This document shows, one piece after another, positions 1-6,861 of a stretch of DNA of 64,000 nt. Made by a program: the position numbers and the translations under genes. How positions within the stretch are numbered: position 1 is the first letter of the stretch; each line of letters opens with the position of its first letter. The DNA is from a bacterium 336/3 (GTDB lineage Bacteria > Bacteroidota > Bacteroidia > Cytophagales > Thermonemataceae), in assembly GCA_001281695.1 (NCBI GenBank), contig LJIE01000001.1, forward strand, positions 3,061,521-3,125,520, written 5' to 3'. Under the pieces are notes generated by a model. That model was not told the origin of the DNA. It saw nothing but the letters and a program-made list of their open reading frames with translations, and did no database searches.

Positions 1-2
1 GT

Positions 3-1238
3 GTGAGTCATTTTGGAGATAAATTTTATGTTGTAACCAACATGGATGCTCTTAACTATAAACTCATGGAAACATCTGTAAAGAAAACAGATGATATAAA
101 GCTTTGGAAAGAAGTAATTGCACACAGAAAAGATGTTTTCTTAGAAGACGTTGAGATTTTCAAAGATTTCTTGGTAGTTGGTGAGCGTAAAAATGGCTTA
201 CTTAATATGCGTGTGATTCGTTGGAAAGACAAACAAGAACATTTCTTAGATTTTGGAGAAGCTGCTTATTCTGCTTATGCCTCTGTAAACCCTGATTTTG
301 ACACTAAGATCTTGCGTTATGGTTATACTTCGCTAACAACGCCCAACTCCACTTATGACTACGACATGGAGAAACGTACCAAAACCCTTATGAAGCAACA
401 AGAAATTTTAGGTGGTAAATTTGATTCTAAAAACTACATCACCGAAAGAATTTATGTTACTGCTCGTGATGGGGCAAAAGTACCAATGTCAATAGTTTAC
501 CATAAAAATACCAAAAAAGATGGCAATGCTCCCCTACTTCAGTATGCGTATGGTTCGTATGGGGCAACGATGGATGTATATTTTAGTTCTGCAAGATTGA
601 GTTTGCTTGATAGAGGCTTCGTATATGCTCTTTGCCATATCAGAGGTGGACAAGATTTGGGTAGAGCTTGGTATGATGATGGTAAAATGTTCAACAAGAA
701 AAATACTTTCTACGACTTTATTGATTGTTCCGTATATTTATTAGAAAACAAATATACCAACAAAGAAAAATTATTTGCAGAAGGTGGTAGTGCTGGTGGC
801 TTATTGATGGGTGCTATTGCAAATATGCGTCCCGATTTGTATAAAGGTATTATTGCGGAAGTACCTTTTGTAGATGTCATTACAACCATGCTTGATGAGT
901 CTATTCCTCTGACTACAGGCGAATGGGACGAGTGGGGAAATCCTAAAAATGTAGATAGCTATGTTTATATGCTTTCTTACTCTCCCTACGACCAAGTAGA
1001 AAAACGCCCTTACCCTCATATGCTTGTAACCACAGGTCTTTACGACTCACAAGTACAATATTGGGAGCCTGCTAAATGGGTAGCGAAACTTCGTACTCTC
1101 AAAACAGATAACAACATGCTTCTTTTGCATACCAATATGGATGCTGGACATGGTGGAGCTTCTGGACGCTTCCAAGCTCTGAAAGAAGTAGCTCTTAATT
1201 TTGCCTTTATGTTCCAAATTTTAGGTATTACAGAATAA
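3..1238 (+). CDS. S9A peptidase, oligopeptidase B-like (5' partial)
   Basis: This is the C-terminal 411 residues of a serine oligopeptidase that cleaves short peptides. The frame is open to the window edge, so the true start lies upstream; the family is usually about 680-700 residues, so some 270 are missing. The end of the beta-propeller occupies roughly residues 1-145 and the alpha/beta-hydrolase domain the rest. The nucleophile is Ser263 in GGSAGG, with Asp348 (GLYDSQ) and His383 (DAGHGG) completing the triad in the expected order. The GASGR ending after the histidine favours oligopeptidase B over prolyl oligopeptidase. A hairpin terminator follows 25 bases after the stop. Family assignment is firm; the exact substrate class is inferred. 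Confidence 0.9.
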   Translation: MSHFGDKFYVVTNMDALNYKLMETSVKKTDDIKLWKEVIAHRKDVFLEDVEIFKDFLVVGERKNGLLNMRVIRWKDKQEHFLDFGEAAYSAYASVNPDFDTKILRYGYTSLTTPNSTYDYDMEKRTKTLMKQQEILGGKFDSKNYITERIYVTARDGAKVPMSIVYHKNTKKDGNAPLLQYAYGSYGATMDVYFSSARLSLLDRGFVYALCHIRGGQDLGRAWYDDGKMFNKKNTFYDFIDCSVYLLENKYTNKEKLFAEGGSAGGLLMGAIANMRPDLYKGIIAEVPFVDVITTMLDESIPLTTGEWDEWGNPKNVDSYVYMLSYSPYDQVEKRPYPHMLVTTGLYDSQVQYWEPAKWVAKLRTLKTDNNMLLLHTNMDAGHGGASGRFQALKEVALNFAFMFQILGITE

Positions 1239-1247
1239 TTTTTTTAA

Positions 1248-1255
1248 TATATTTG
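1248..1255 (+). promoter_or_regulatory. candidate -7 element (TAnnTTTG) before the membrane-protein array
   Basis: TATATTTG matches the Bacteroidota -7 consensus TAnnTTTG and lies about 60 bases ahead of the first array gene. No convincing -33 TTTG is visible. Transcription from here would start almost at the base of the hairpin at 1263-1297, so it could also be chance in AT-rich DNA. Confidence 0.3.
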
Positions 1256-1262
1256 CATTTTC

Positions 1263-1297
1263 AAGCATCAGAGACTTTTCGTTTCTGATGCTTTTTT
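1263..1297 (+). terminator. rho-independent terminator after the S9 peptidase
   Basis: The ten-base arms AAGCATCAGA and TCTGATGCTT surround a short loop and are followed by a run of six T. It ends the peptidase transcript and lies just upstream of the tandem array. Confidence 0.8.
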
Positions 1298-1314
1298 GTG
1301 AAAAATTAAAAATG

Positions 1315-1827
1315 ATGACTCAAGAAGAACGCCAACAAAAATTTGAGCTTTTTGTAGAAGCTATGAATGTACCTTTAGAAATTAGAACAAATAAACTAGT
1401 TTCAAGATTTTCTATTCTACCATTATTAACATTTTTATTTATGCTAATAGGAATAGTCTTAGTTCCCTTTAGTATTATAAATATAAAATTTATTTATGGG
1501 AGCATCACTCTCATCATTTCTAGTATATTAATACTTGTTTGGTTCCTTTTCCAGAAAGGTGAAAAAGAAAAAAAGATTGAAATGATTATAAATTATAACG
1601 GTATTGATACACACGAAGTAGGTTTTTGGGGATGGGATGATATTTCTGATGAGCATATTAGATATGATAAAAGTACTGAACATCCAAAATCCTATTTATG
1701 CTATGAATGCCCTAATGGAAGTGTAAGGATTTTACTCTCAGATTATGAGGAATGTTCTGGTTTAGGTTTTTATTTAAAACAATATCGAGAATTTCATTAC
1801 ATCAAGAAAAATACTTTTAATTTATAA
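1315..1827 (+). CDS. YcxB-like two-helix membrane protein, array copy 1
   Basis: 170 residues. The first 11 residues (MTQEERQQKFE) are shared with the downstream copies, which fixes this ATG rather than the in-frame codon at 1288 inside the terminator hairpin; the ATG at 1312 is a possible alternative. Two hydrophobic segments (about residues 37-57 and 63-83) are followed by a cytoplasmic domain with an 'NGIDTHEVGFWGWDDI' motif resembling the YcxB/bacterial-PH type (GI...WddI). The C-terminus HYIKKNTFNL is conserved across copies. It lies 2 bases upstream of copy 2 and is probably co-transcribed. Function unknown; the YcxB resemblance is by motif only. Confidence 0.75.
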   Translation: MTQEERQQKFELFVEAMNVPLEIRTNKLVSRFSILPLLTFLFMLIGIVLVPFSIINIKFIYGSITLIISSILILVWFLFQKGEKEKKIEMIINYNGIDTHEVGFWGWDDISDEHIRYDKSTEHPKSYLCYECPNGSVRILLSDYEECSGLGFYLKQYREFHYIKKNTFNL

Positions 1828-1829
1828 CT

Positions 1830-2348
1830 ATGACTCAAGAAGAACGCCAACAAAAATTTGAGCTTTTTGTGCAAGCTATGAATGTGCCTTCAAAGATTGA
1901 AATTTATAAGCCTACATACATATCTCTAAAAATAGCTGTCCTATTCTCAGTTTTTATATTGCTGATGATTATTACCTTGCTTGTAGATGGACATTATTTT
2001 TTTATTTCTTTTCTTATTAGTTACCCTTTACTAATATTTGGGAGTATATATTATGAAATAAAACGAAAAAAAGAAGAAAAGAAAATTAAAAAACCTGAAG
2101 TAATCCTGAATAGTGATGGTATTTATACACGAGAAGTTGGTTTCTTTGACTGGGATGATATTCGTGATGAACACATCAGATACGATAAAAATATTCAAAT
2201 AAAGAAATATGAACTCTGTTATCAATATCCTAATGGAAATGTACGACTACAATTGACAGATTTTTTCTTTGATGGACATAATTTACAATTATACCTAAAA
2301 CAATACCGTGAGTTACATCATATTAAGAAAAACACTTTTAATCTTTAA
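1830..2348 (+). CDS. YcxB-like two-helix membrane protein, array copy 2
   Basis: 172 residues, paralogous to its neighbours: the same N-terminus (MTQEERQQKFELFVQAMNVP), two membrane helices at about 30-75, then a charged linker and a cytoplasmic domain with DGIYTREVGFFDWDDIRDEH and the ending HHIKKNTFNL. The ends of the protein and the junction with the next gene are far better conserved than the membrane segment. This pattern fits tandem duplication followed by divergence of the middle. Three bases separate it from copy 3. No function is known. Confidence 0.75.
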   Translation: MTQEERQQKFELFVQAMNVPSKIEIYKPTYISLKIAVLFSVFILLMIITLLVDGHYFFISFLISYPLLIFGSIYYEIKRKKEEKKIKKPEVILNSDGIYTREVGFFDWDDIRDEHIRYDKNIQIKKYELCYQYPNGNVRLQLTDFFFDGHNLQLYLKQYRELHHIKKNTFNL

Positions 2349-2351
2349 TTT

Positions 2352-2888
2352 ATGACTCAGGAAGAACGCCAACAAAAATTCAATCTGTTCTTAGAAGGCT
2401 TTGGAATGCCTCCTCAAATAGAGGTAAACTATTCAAGACTTAAATTGCTGGGTTTAATGGCTTCTGGAATTTTTACAATCCTTTTTTTTACATATTCATT
2501 TATTATGTTCTATCCAAAACTAGAGAAATCTCTACAAACAATAATGATTTTATCTTATGTTATTTTGTGTGGAGTAATAGAAATGGTCTTTAAAATTTAC
2601 TCACTCATAAAATCTTTTTTTGATAAGAACCCTATTTTAATAATCAGTCCTGATGGAATTTATACTCGAAAAGCTAATTTCTTAGAGTGGAATAATATTT
2701 ATAGCGAACACATAGAAAAAGTAGTTAAGAATAGAAGTAATGACAAGTATTATTTTTGTTACAACTATCCTGATGGTGATGTAAGACTGCAAGTTTCAGG
2801 CTTTAATTTAGACACTAACGAATTAAAATTTTATTTAGAGAAATATCGACAATTGTACAATATCAAGAAAAACACTTTTCATTTATAA
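2352..2888 (+). CDS. YcxB-like two-helix membrane protein, array copy 3
   Basis: 178 residues and the most divergent intact copy. It begins MTQEERQQKFNLFLEGFGMP, has two hydrophobic segments (about 32-55 and 63-87), then DGIYTRKANFLEWNNIYSEH and the C-terminus YNIKKNTFHL. The start is set by alignment with the other copies. Its N-terminal 'GFGMP' resembles 'GLGMP' of the broken fourth copy, so copies 3 and 4 share some sequence not found in 1 and 2. Function unknown. Confidence 0.75.
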   Translation: MTQEERQQKFNLFLEGFGMPPQIEVNYSRLKLLGLMASGIFTILFFTYSFIMFYPKLEKSLQTIMILSYVILCGVIEMVFKIYSLIKSFFDKNPILIISPDGIYTRKANFLEWNNIYSEHIEKVVKNRSNDKYYFCYNYPDGDVRLQVSGFNLDTNELKFYLEKYRQLYNIKKNTFHL

Positions 2889-2893
2889 GCCCT

Positions 2894-3052
2894 ATGACTC
2901 AGGAAGAATGCCAACAAAAATTTGAGCTTTTTGTGGAAGGTTTAGGAATGCCTTTAGAATTAAAAGCAAATAAAGTTACTTCAAAATTTTCTATTCTACC
3001 ATTTTTGAAAAAGATAAAATTCTTTTGGCTGAAGGCAGGTGAGAAGTTTTAA
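2894..3052 (+). pseudogene. truncated fourth copy of the membrane-protein array
   Basis: An ATG reads MTQEECQQKFELFVEGLGMP and continues through ANKVTSKFSILPF, closely matching copy 1 (SRFSILPL). The paralogy ends where the first membrane helix should begin. A short unrelated tail (KKIKFFWLKAGEKF) then runs into a stop after 52 residues. Both helices and the cytoplasmic domain are missing, so this is probably an internal-deletion remnant rather than a working gene. A functional short form cannot be excluded, because the reading frame is intact. Confidence 0.7.
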
Positions 3053-3089
3053 ATAATAATTTTTTCATAAAAAAAGTTTTTGAAAATTT

Positions 3090-3160
3090 GCTTACTCGTA
3101 GGCTTTTCAGCATCCGCCCCCTGTTTTAAAGACTTTTAGGGTTATGTCTGTTTGGTTGTT
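3090..3160 (-). repeat. 3'-flank repeat, copy A (downstream of pentapeptide gene)
   Basis: About 70 bases beginning GCTTACTCGTAGGCTTTTCA on the + strand recur at 3447-3516 with roughly 85% identity. Each copy lies immediately downstream of one of the two small secreted-protein genes on the minus strand. Gene plus 3' flank therefore look like a duplicated unit. Confidence 0.7.
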
Positions 3161-3163
3161 GGG

Positions 3164-3421
3164 TTATTTTGTTATTGGCTTTCCTGAAGTGCCTTTAAGT
3201 TGCTCTGCATTGTATCCAGCCCCTTTGAGATTAGCCTCTTTGAGGTTAGCCCCTGCGAGGTCAACCCCTCTGAGGTCAGCGTCTCTGAGGTCAATATTTT
3301 GGAAGTATCGTTCTCCTTTTCTATATCGCTCAAGGAGTTCTGTCGCACTCATTTTGGTTTGTGCTTGTGCGTAGAGGGCAGTCATCAAAAATAGGGCTAC
3401 CAAAAATGTGAGTTTTTTCAT
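3164..3421 (-). CDS. small secreted pentapeptide-repeat protein
   Basis: 85 residues. A signal peptide (MKKLTFLVALFLMTALYAQA) is followed by SATELLERYRKGERYF and four to five A(D/N)LxX pentapeptide repeats (about residues 42-68: IDLRDADLRGVDLAGANLKE). These would form a short right-handed beta-helix coil in the periplasm. The start is fixed by the signal peptide and by a leader (TTATCTCAATG) shared with the next gene upstream on the same strand. Pentapeptide proteins have no single function, and at this length it is likely a structural or binding module. Confidence 0.75.
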   Translation of the reverse strand: MKKLTFLVALFLMTALYAQAQTKMSATELLERYRKGERYFQNIDLRDADLRGVDLAGANLKEANLKGAGYNAEQLKGTSGKPITK

Positions 3422-3446
3422 TGAGATAAAGAGTTTTTTAATGTTT

Positions 3447-3516
3447 GCTTACTCGTAGGCTTTTCAGCATCCACGCCCTGTTTTTAAAGACTTTCGGTGT
3501 TGTGTCCGTTTCGTTA
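3447..3516 (-). repeat. 3'-flank repeat, copy B
   Basis: Second copy of the sequence at 3090-3160, between the stop of the secreted protein at 3524-3928 and the start of the pentapeptide gene. It shares 26 identical bases from GCTTACTCGTAGG through CAGCATCC, then about 80% identity. Confidence 0.7.
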
Positions 3517-3523
3517 TTGCTTT

Positions 3524-3928
3524 TTAGAAGCCTTTTTGTTTCATTTTTTGGATAAATTCGTCTCTAGGGTCATCAAAAAAAGCATATACGCACTTTGTAC
3601 GGTTTCTATCAAAACAAACCAAGTGGATACGAATACCTATTCTAGCTTCGTATACCTCTAGATTACCATAATTACCTCTGACCTCCAATACTAAGTTTTT
3701 AACCTCATTTCCTCTAAGAAATACTCTAAACTTATCTTGTGAACCTTTCTCGGGGGAATATGCCCGAACAGAAATCTTGGAATCAGTATTTTCAAAATAC
3801 TGAGTACTACTGAAATCACCTTTTTCTTCTTTTTTGAATTCTAAATCAAACGTTGTTACTGACTGTGCTTTTACAAAAGAAAAGCCCAAAAGCATAAAGG
3901 CTACAAGTGTGAAAATTGTTTTTTTCAT
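3524..3928 (-). CDS. small secreted protein of unknown function
   Basis: 134 residues from an ATG chosen because it opens a clear signal peptide (MKKTIFTLVAFMLLGFSFVKAQ); an upstream in-frame ATG at 3988 would put 20 unlikely residues in front. The mature part is about 112 residues, beta-rich and charged, with single Cys near the end (VCFDRN and TKCVYAF). I recognise no family. Its leader bases before the ATG and its 3' flank match those of the neighbouring pentapeptide gene, suggesting the pair arose by duplication or cassette-like insertion. Confidence 0.65.
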   Translation of the reverse strand: MKKTIFTLVAFMLLGFSFVKAQSVTTFDLEFKKEEKGDFSSTQYFENTDSKISVRAYSPEKGSQDKFRVFLRGNEVKNLVLEVRGNYGNLEVYEARIGIRIHLVCFDRNRTKCVYAFFDDPRDEFIQKMKQKGF

Positions 3929-4289
3929 TGAGATAAATTGTTTTTTGAACTTAATTACTAATTTGTGATTAAATATATAAAATATCATAATAAGAATTTA
4001 GTTTCTTGACAACTTTTTATCTTTGTTATAACTTATTGATAATTAGTACACTATTAAGCAAAAAGCTTTAGGTATACCTAAAAAGTGAATCCCCTTGCTC
4101 TTCGGAATTTATAATTCCGAAGTATTATCTCAAGATTTTTAATCTGTTTTTATTTGATTTATAAAATCCTTGATAAAGCTTCGTGATTAACTTCATTGAG
4201 CCCTTTGGGGTTGCAAATCACTAATCATAAGTTTTTATAATCAGGTATCCTTGGCAAGAAAATTGTAAAAGTATGATTTTTACATAATT
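3929..4289. other. gene-free stretch with palindromes ahead of the macro-domain gene
   Basis: I see no gene here. It holds a perfect 16-bp palindrome TTTAGGTATACCTAAA (4067-4082), a 10-bp-stem hairpin CTTCGGAATT-TAT-AATTCCGAAG (4100-4122) with no T-run, and a weaker stem GTGATT/AATCAC (4183-4221) enclosing CCCTTTGGGG. The first could be an operator and the others part of a small RNA or leader, but none is proven. Confidence 0.45.
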
Positions 4290-4985
4290 ATGATACTTTC
4301 TTCTGTCATTAGTTTTTTCAAAAAGATGCGTTTAAACACTCTCAAAAGTTTTGATAAAAATATTCCCACATCTCAACTAAGAATCAGCATTTGTGAGCAA
4401 AATACTGATATAGCTCAAATATTTTCCAAAGTCTTTGAAAAAGTACCTTATGTTGAGATTTTACAAGGCAATATTTTTCATCTCAAAGCACAAGCCATTG
4501 TAAGTCCAGCAAATAGTTTTGGTGATATGAGTGGTGGTTTTGATAAAGCCCTTGACAATTTTTTTGAAGGCAACTTACAGCCTAAAGTATTAAAACATAT
4601 CCAAAATCATTATTTAGGTGAAATGCCCGTAGGTGTCGCTGATACCATTGCCACCTCAAATGCTTGGTATCCTTATCTTATCATAGCACCCACCATGCGA
4701 ATACCCAGCAATGTAGGGCAGAGTATTCATGCATATTTAGCTATGAGAGCTATTTTAATAGCCATCATAAAACATAATTTAAGTTCAGAGAATAAAATCA
4801 ACCATTTTGTTATGCCTAGTTTATGCACTGGTGTAGGCAGAATGCCTTATCAAGAAGCTGGAGAGCAAATACTGACTGCTATTCATAATATTTTAGAAGG
4901 TGGCTGGAAAGAATCCGTTCATCCTGCATTAGCTCCTTATTCCATCAAAAAAAATGATTCAAACTTTTCTCTTAAAACATTATAG
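4290..4985 (+). CDS. macro-domain protein (ADP-ribose-binding)
   Basis: 231 residues. The macro fold runs from about residue 60 to 215: GNIFHLKAQAIVSPANSFGD supplies the beta-strand and the Asn of the ADP-ribose loop (SPANS in place of NAAN), SGGFDKAL the glycine-rich phosphate loop, and PSLCTGVGRMPYQEA the second loop. Members bind or hydrolyse ADP-ribose esters on proteins or nucleic acids. The first 50 residues have no match I know. The start at 4290 could instead be Met13. It is followed 40 bases later by the CrtA-like gene on the same strand. Confidence 0.85.
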   Translation: MILSSVISFFKKMRLNTLKSFDKNIPTSQLRISICEQNTDIAQIFSKVFEKVPYVEILQGNIFHLKAQAIVSPANSFGDMSGGFDKALDNFFEGNLQPKVLKHIQNHYLGEMPVGVADTIATSNAWYPYLIIAPTMRIPSNVGQSIHAYLAMRAILIAIIKHNLSSENKINHFVMPSLCTGVGRMPYQEAGEQILTAIHNILEGGWKESVHPALAPYSIKKNDSNFSLKTL

Positions 4986-5025
4986 TTATACAAACTGTAA
5001 AATGCGTATATTTATATTTTAACAA

Positions 5026-5724
5026 ATGGTAACTCTTTCTTTTTTTAAATATCAAGGCTTTTTAAATCGTTGGTGGGCTCTCAAACAAATGGGTACTACC
5101 CCCAAATTATTAAAAAAAGTGGAAGGACTTCAATTTTCTAAATTGCTTGGTAGTGGTGGAAAGCAGGGTTTTAGCATTCTGCCTAATTTTGGTTTATACA
5201 GCCTTTTGTGTGTTTGGAATGATGAACCATCTGCTACACATTTTTTTACTGAAAATTCTATTTTTAAAAACTTTCAGCATCATTCATCTACACACCAAAC
5301 TATTTTTTTAAAAGCACTTACTTCGCATGGTAAATGGGATGGCGTAGAACCTTTCAAAAATCCCAAAGAAAAAACAACTGGAAAAATTGCTGTTATTACA
5401 AGAGCGAAAATAAAATTGAGTAAACTTTGGCAATTTTGGCGATTTGTGCGTCCTGTCAGTAAAGATATGTATAAAAAAGATGGTCTTATATTTTCTGTGG
5501 GTATTGGCGAGCTTCCTCTTATTCAGCAAGCTACTTTTAGCATTTGGGAAAGTACAGAAAAAATGGTTGAATATGCTTACAAAGACAATCCTCATAGGCA
5601 AGTAATTCAGAAAACAAGAGAATTGGGCTGGTATAGCGAAGAGCTTTTTGCAAGATTTTCTATTGTATCTGTTGTTGGAGAGGGTGTTATTCCATTAGAT
5701 ACATTAACAGCTCATCACTTATAA
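5026..5724 (+). CDS. spheroidene monooxygenase (CrtA)-like protein
   Basis: 232 residues, the usual length of CrtA-type carotenoid oxygenases, which add keto groups at C-2 of acyclic carotenoids. Supporting segments are FLNRWWALKQMG near the N-terminus, GSGGKQGFSILPNFGLYSLL, VITRAKIKLSKLWQFWRFV and the C-terminal NPHRQVIQKTRELGWYSEELFARF. Cytophagales often carry a CrtA homologue while making pigments such as flexixanthin or saproxanthin, but no other carotenoid gene is here, so the substrate is unknown. The gene ends 11 bases before the convergent PAS gene, with AT-rich direct repeats around the junction. Confidence 0.75.
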   Translation: MVTLSFFKYQGFLNRWWALKQMGTTPKLLKKVEGLQFSKLLGSGGKQGFSILPNFGLYSLLCVWNDEPSATHFFTENSIFKNFQHHSSTHQTIFLKALTSHGKWDGVEPFKNPKEKTTGKIAVITRAKIKLSKLWQFWRFVRPVSKDMYKKDGLIFSVGIGELPLIQQATFSIWESTEKMVEYAYKDNPHRQVIQKTRELGWYSEELFARFSIVSVVGEGVIPLDTLTAHHL

Positions 5725-5735
5725 TTTATCACTAT

Positions 5736-6713
5736 TTATCTATCATGAATCACATCCATAATCAAATGAATGACTTTATCCAAGGAAACAGAAGCATCTT
5801 CTAAAAGTTTGATATACTTCATTTTCGTTTCTATATCTTTTTCTTCTTTGATAAGATGAATCAGTCCCATAATCGTAGATAAAGCACCTCTTACTTTATG
5901 ACTTTGTTGCCAAGCTATTTGGGTTAGTTTTTCGTTTTGATTCATAATTTGTATTTCAGCTTTTTTTCTAGCATCAATATCCACATAATTAAAAGCTACT
6001 CCAAACAAGCTATTATCTGCATCATAAACGGGATAATAGGTTACTTCTATCCAGCTTACAAAATCTCCAAATTGGATTTTTCTTTCCGTTTTGGTCATTT
6101 CACCTTGTAAAGCTTTTTGGAAATATTGTTGAAATTCTGCATAATCATCTTGTAAAACATAATGTCTGAAATCATCTCCATAGTTTACCTCTTTACCAAA
6201 AAACTGAGTAATACTTTCTTGGGCAACCTTATTGAAATTTAAAACTTTATAGTTTGTATCTACCAGTACATTACCATCATTAGTACTATCCATCATGGCT
6301 TTGAGCATCATTTCAGAAGATTTTAGTTGTTCTTTGGCAAAATGTTCAGAACTCACATCATAACCCACACACATGATACCCAAAGGATTTTTATCATCAT
6401 CTTCTATCACAGAGGCTTCCCATTTTATCCAGAAATACTTACCTTCTGATTTATAAACGTTTTTAATCTTAATCTGAAAAATCTGATCAGGATTTTCTAT
6501 ACATGCATTTATCATTTTCATACAATGCTCCCTGTCATCAGGATGTAGAGTATCAGCTAAATGTGTTCCTACGAATTCACCGTTCCAAAAATCAAATCTT
6601 TTTTTAAAAGCATCATTCACAAAAGTGTATTCTCCACTTACATTAAGAACAGCCACTGATATATTTTGTGAATGAAGTAAGTATTTAGGTATATAGTCTT
6701 TAAAAGATATCAT
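5736..6713 (-). CDS. PAS-PAS protein with HisKA-like helix but no ATPase domain
   Basis: 325 residues. Two PAS domains (about 10-128 and 133-252) end in a helix with QSHKVRGALSTIMGL, His272 being the residue that is phosphorylated in true histidine kinases. The protein stops after the helical hairpin: there is no N, G1 or G2 box and no HATPase domain. This truncated layout occurs in other Bacteroidota, where it is usually annotated only as a PAS protein. It may act as a scaffold, a dimerising partner or a phosphotransfer relay. No response regulator is adjacent; the LytTR gene is 12 kb away. Confidence 0.8.
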   Translation of the reverse strand: MISFKDYIPKYLLHSQNISVAVLNVSGEYTFVNDAFKKRFDFWNGEFVGTHLADTLHPDDREHCMKMINACIENPDQIFQIKIKNVYKSEGKYFWIKWEASVIEDDDKNPLGIMCVGYDVSSEHFAKEQLKSSEMMLKAMMDSTNDGNVLVDTNYKVLNFNKVAQESITQFFGKEVNYGDDFRHYVLQDDYAEFQQYFQKALQGEMTKTERKIQFGDFVSWIEVTYYPVYDADNSLFGVAFNYVDIDARKKAEIQIMNQNEKLTQIAWQQSHKVRGALSTIMGLIHLIKEEKDIETKMKYIKLLEDASVSLDKVIHLIMDVIHDR

Positions 6714-6804
6714 TCAATTTTATAGATTTTTGCATAGGATAGGTCTTCATAAAACTATACATTTTCAAAAATGTTTCAAAGAAATATAACAAAAAATCAA
6801 CATA

Positions 6805-6832
6805 AAACCCATAAAGCATGCTCTATGGGTTT
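6805..6832 (-). terminator. hairpin after the crystallin-CAP gene
   Basis: Nine-base arms AAACCCATA/TATGGGTTT enclose a palindromic AGCATGCT. It lies about 30 bases past the stop of the minus-strand gene at 6862-7722. The T-run is weak (TTTTATG). Confidence 0.5.
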
Positions 6833-6861
6833 GTAAAATTCTTTAGATTTTTTTCTTTATT

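Noticed and set aside
801-1019. Minus-strand frame of 72 codons inside the S9 peptidase
   Set aside because: It lies wholly within a clearly coding gene with active-site residues and reads as an antisense shadow with no motif.
1288-1314. Earlier start for the first array gene
   Set aside because: The codons fall inside the terminator hairpin, and the paralogues all begin at MTQEE.
3144-3374. Plus-strand frame rich in Ser/Leu/Pro/Ala repeats
   Set aside because: This is the reverse reading of the pentapeptide repeats in the minus-strand gene; the repeats make both strands open.
3090-3516. 3'-flank repeats as integron attC sites
   Set aside because: I could not find the paired core sites (RYYYAAC / GTTRRRY) or the bulged imperfect hairpin; no integrase is seen.
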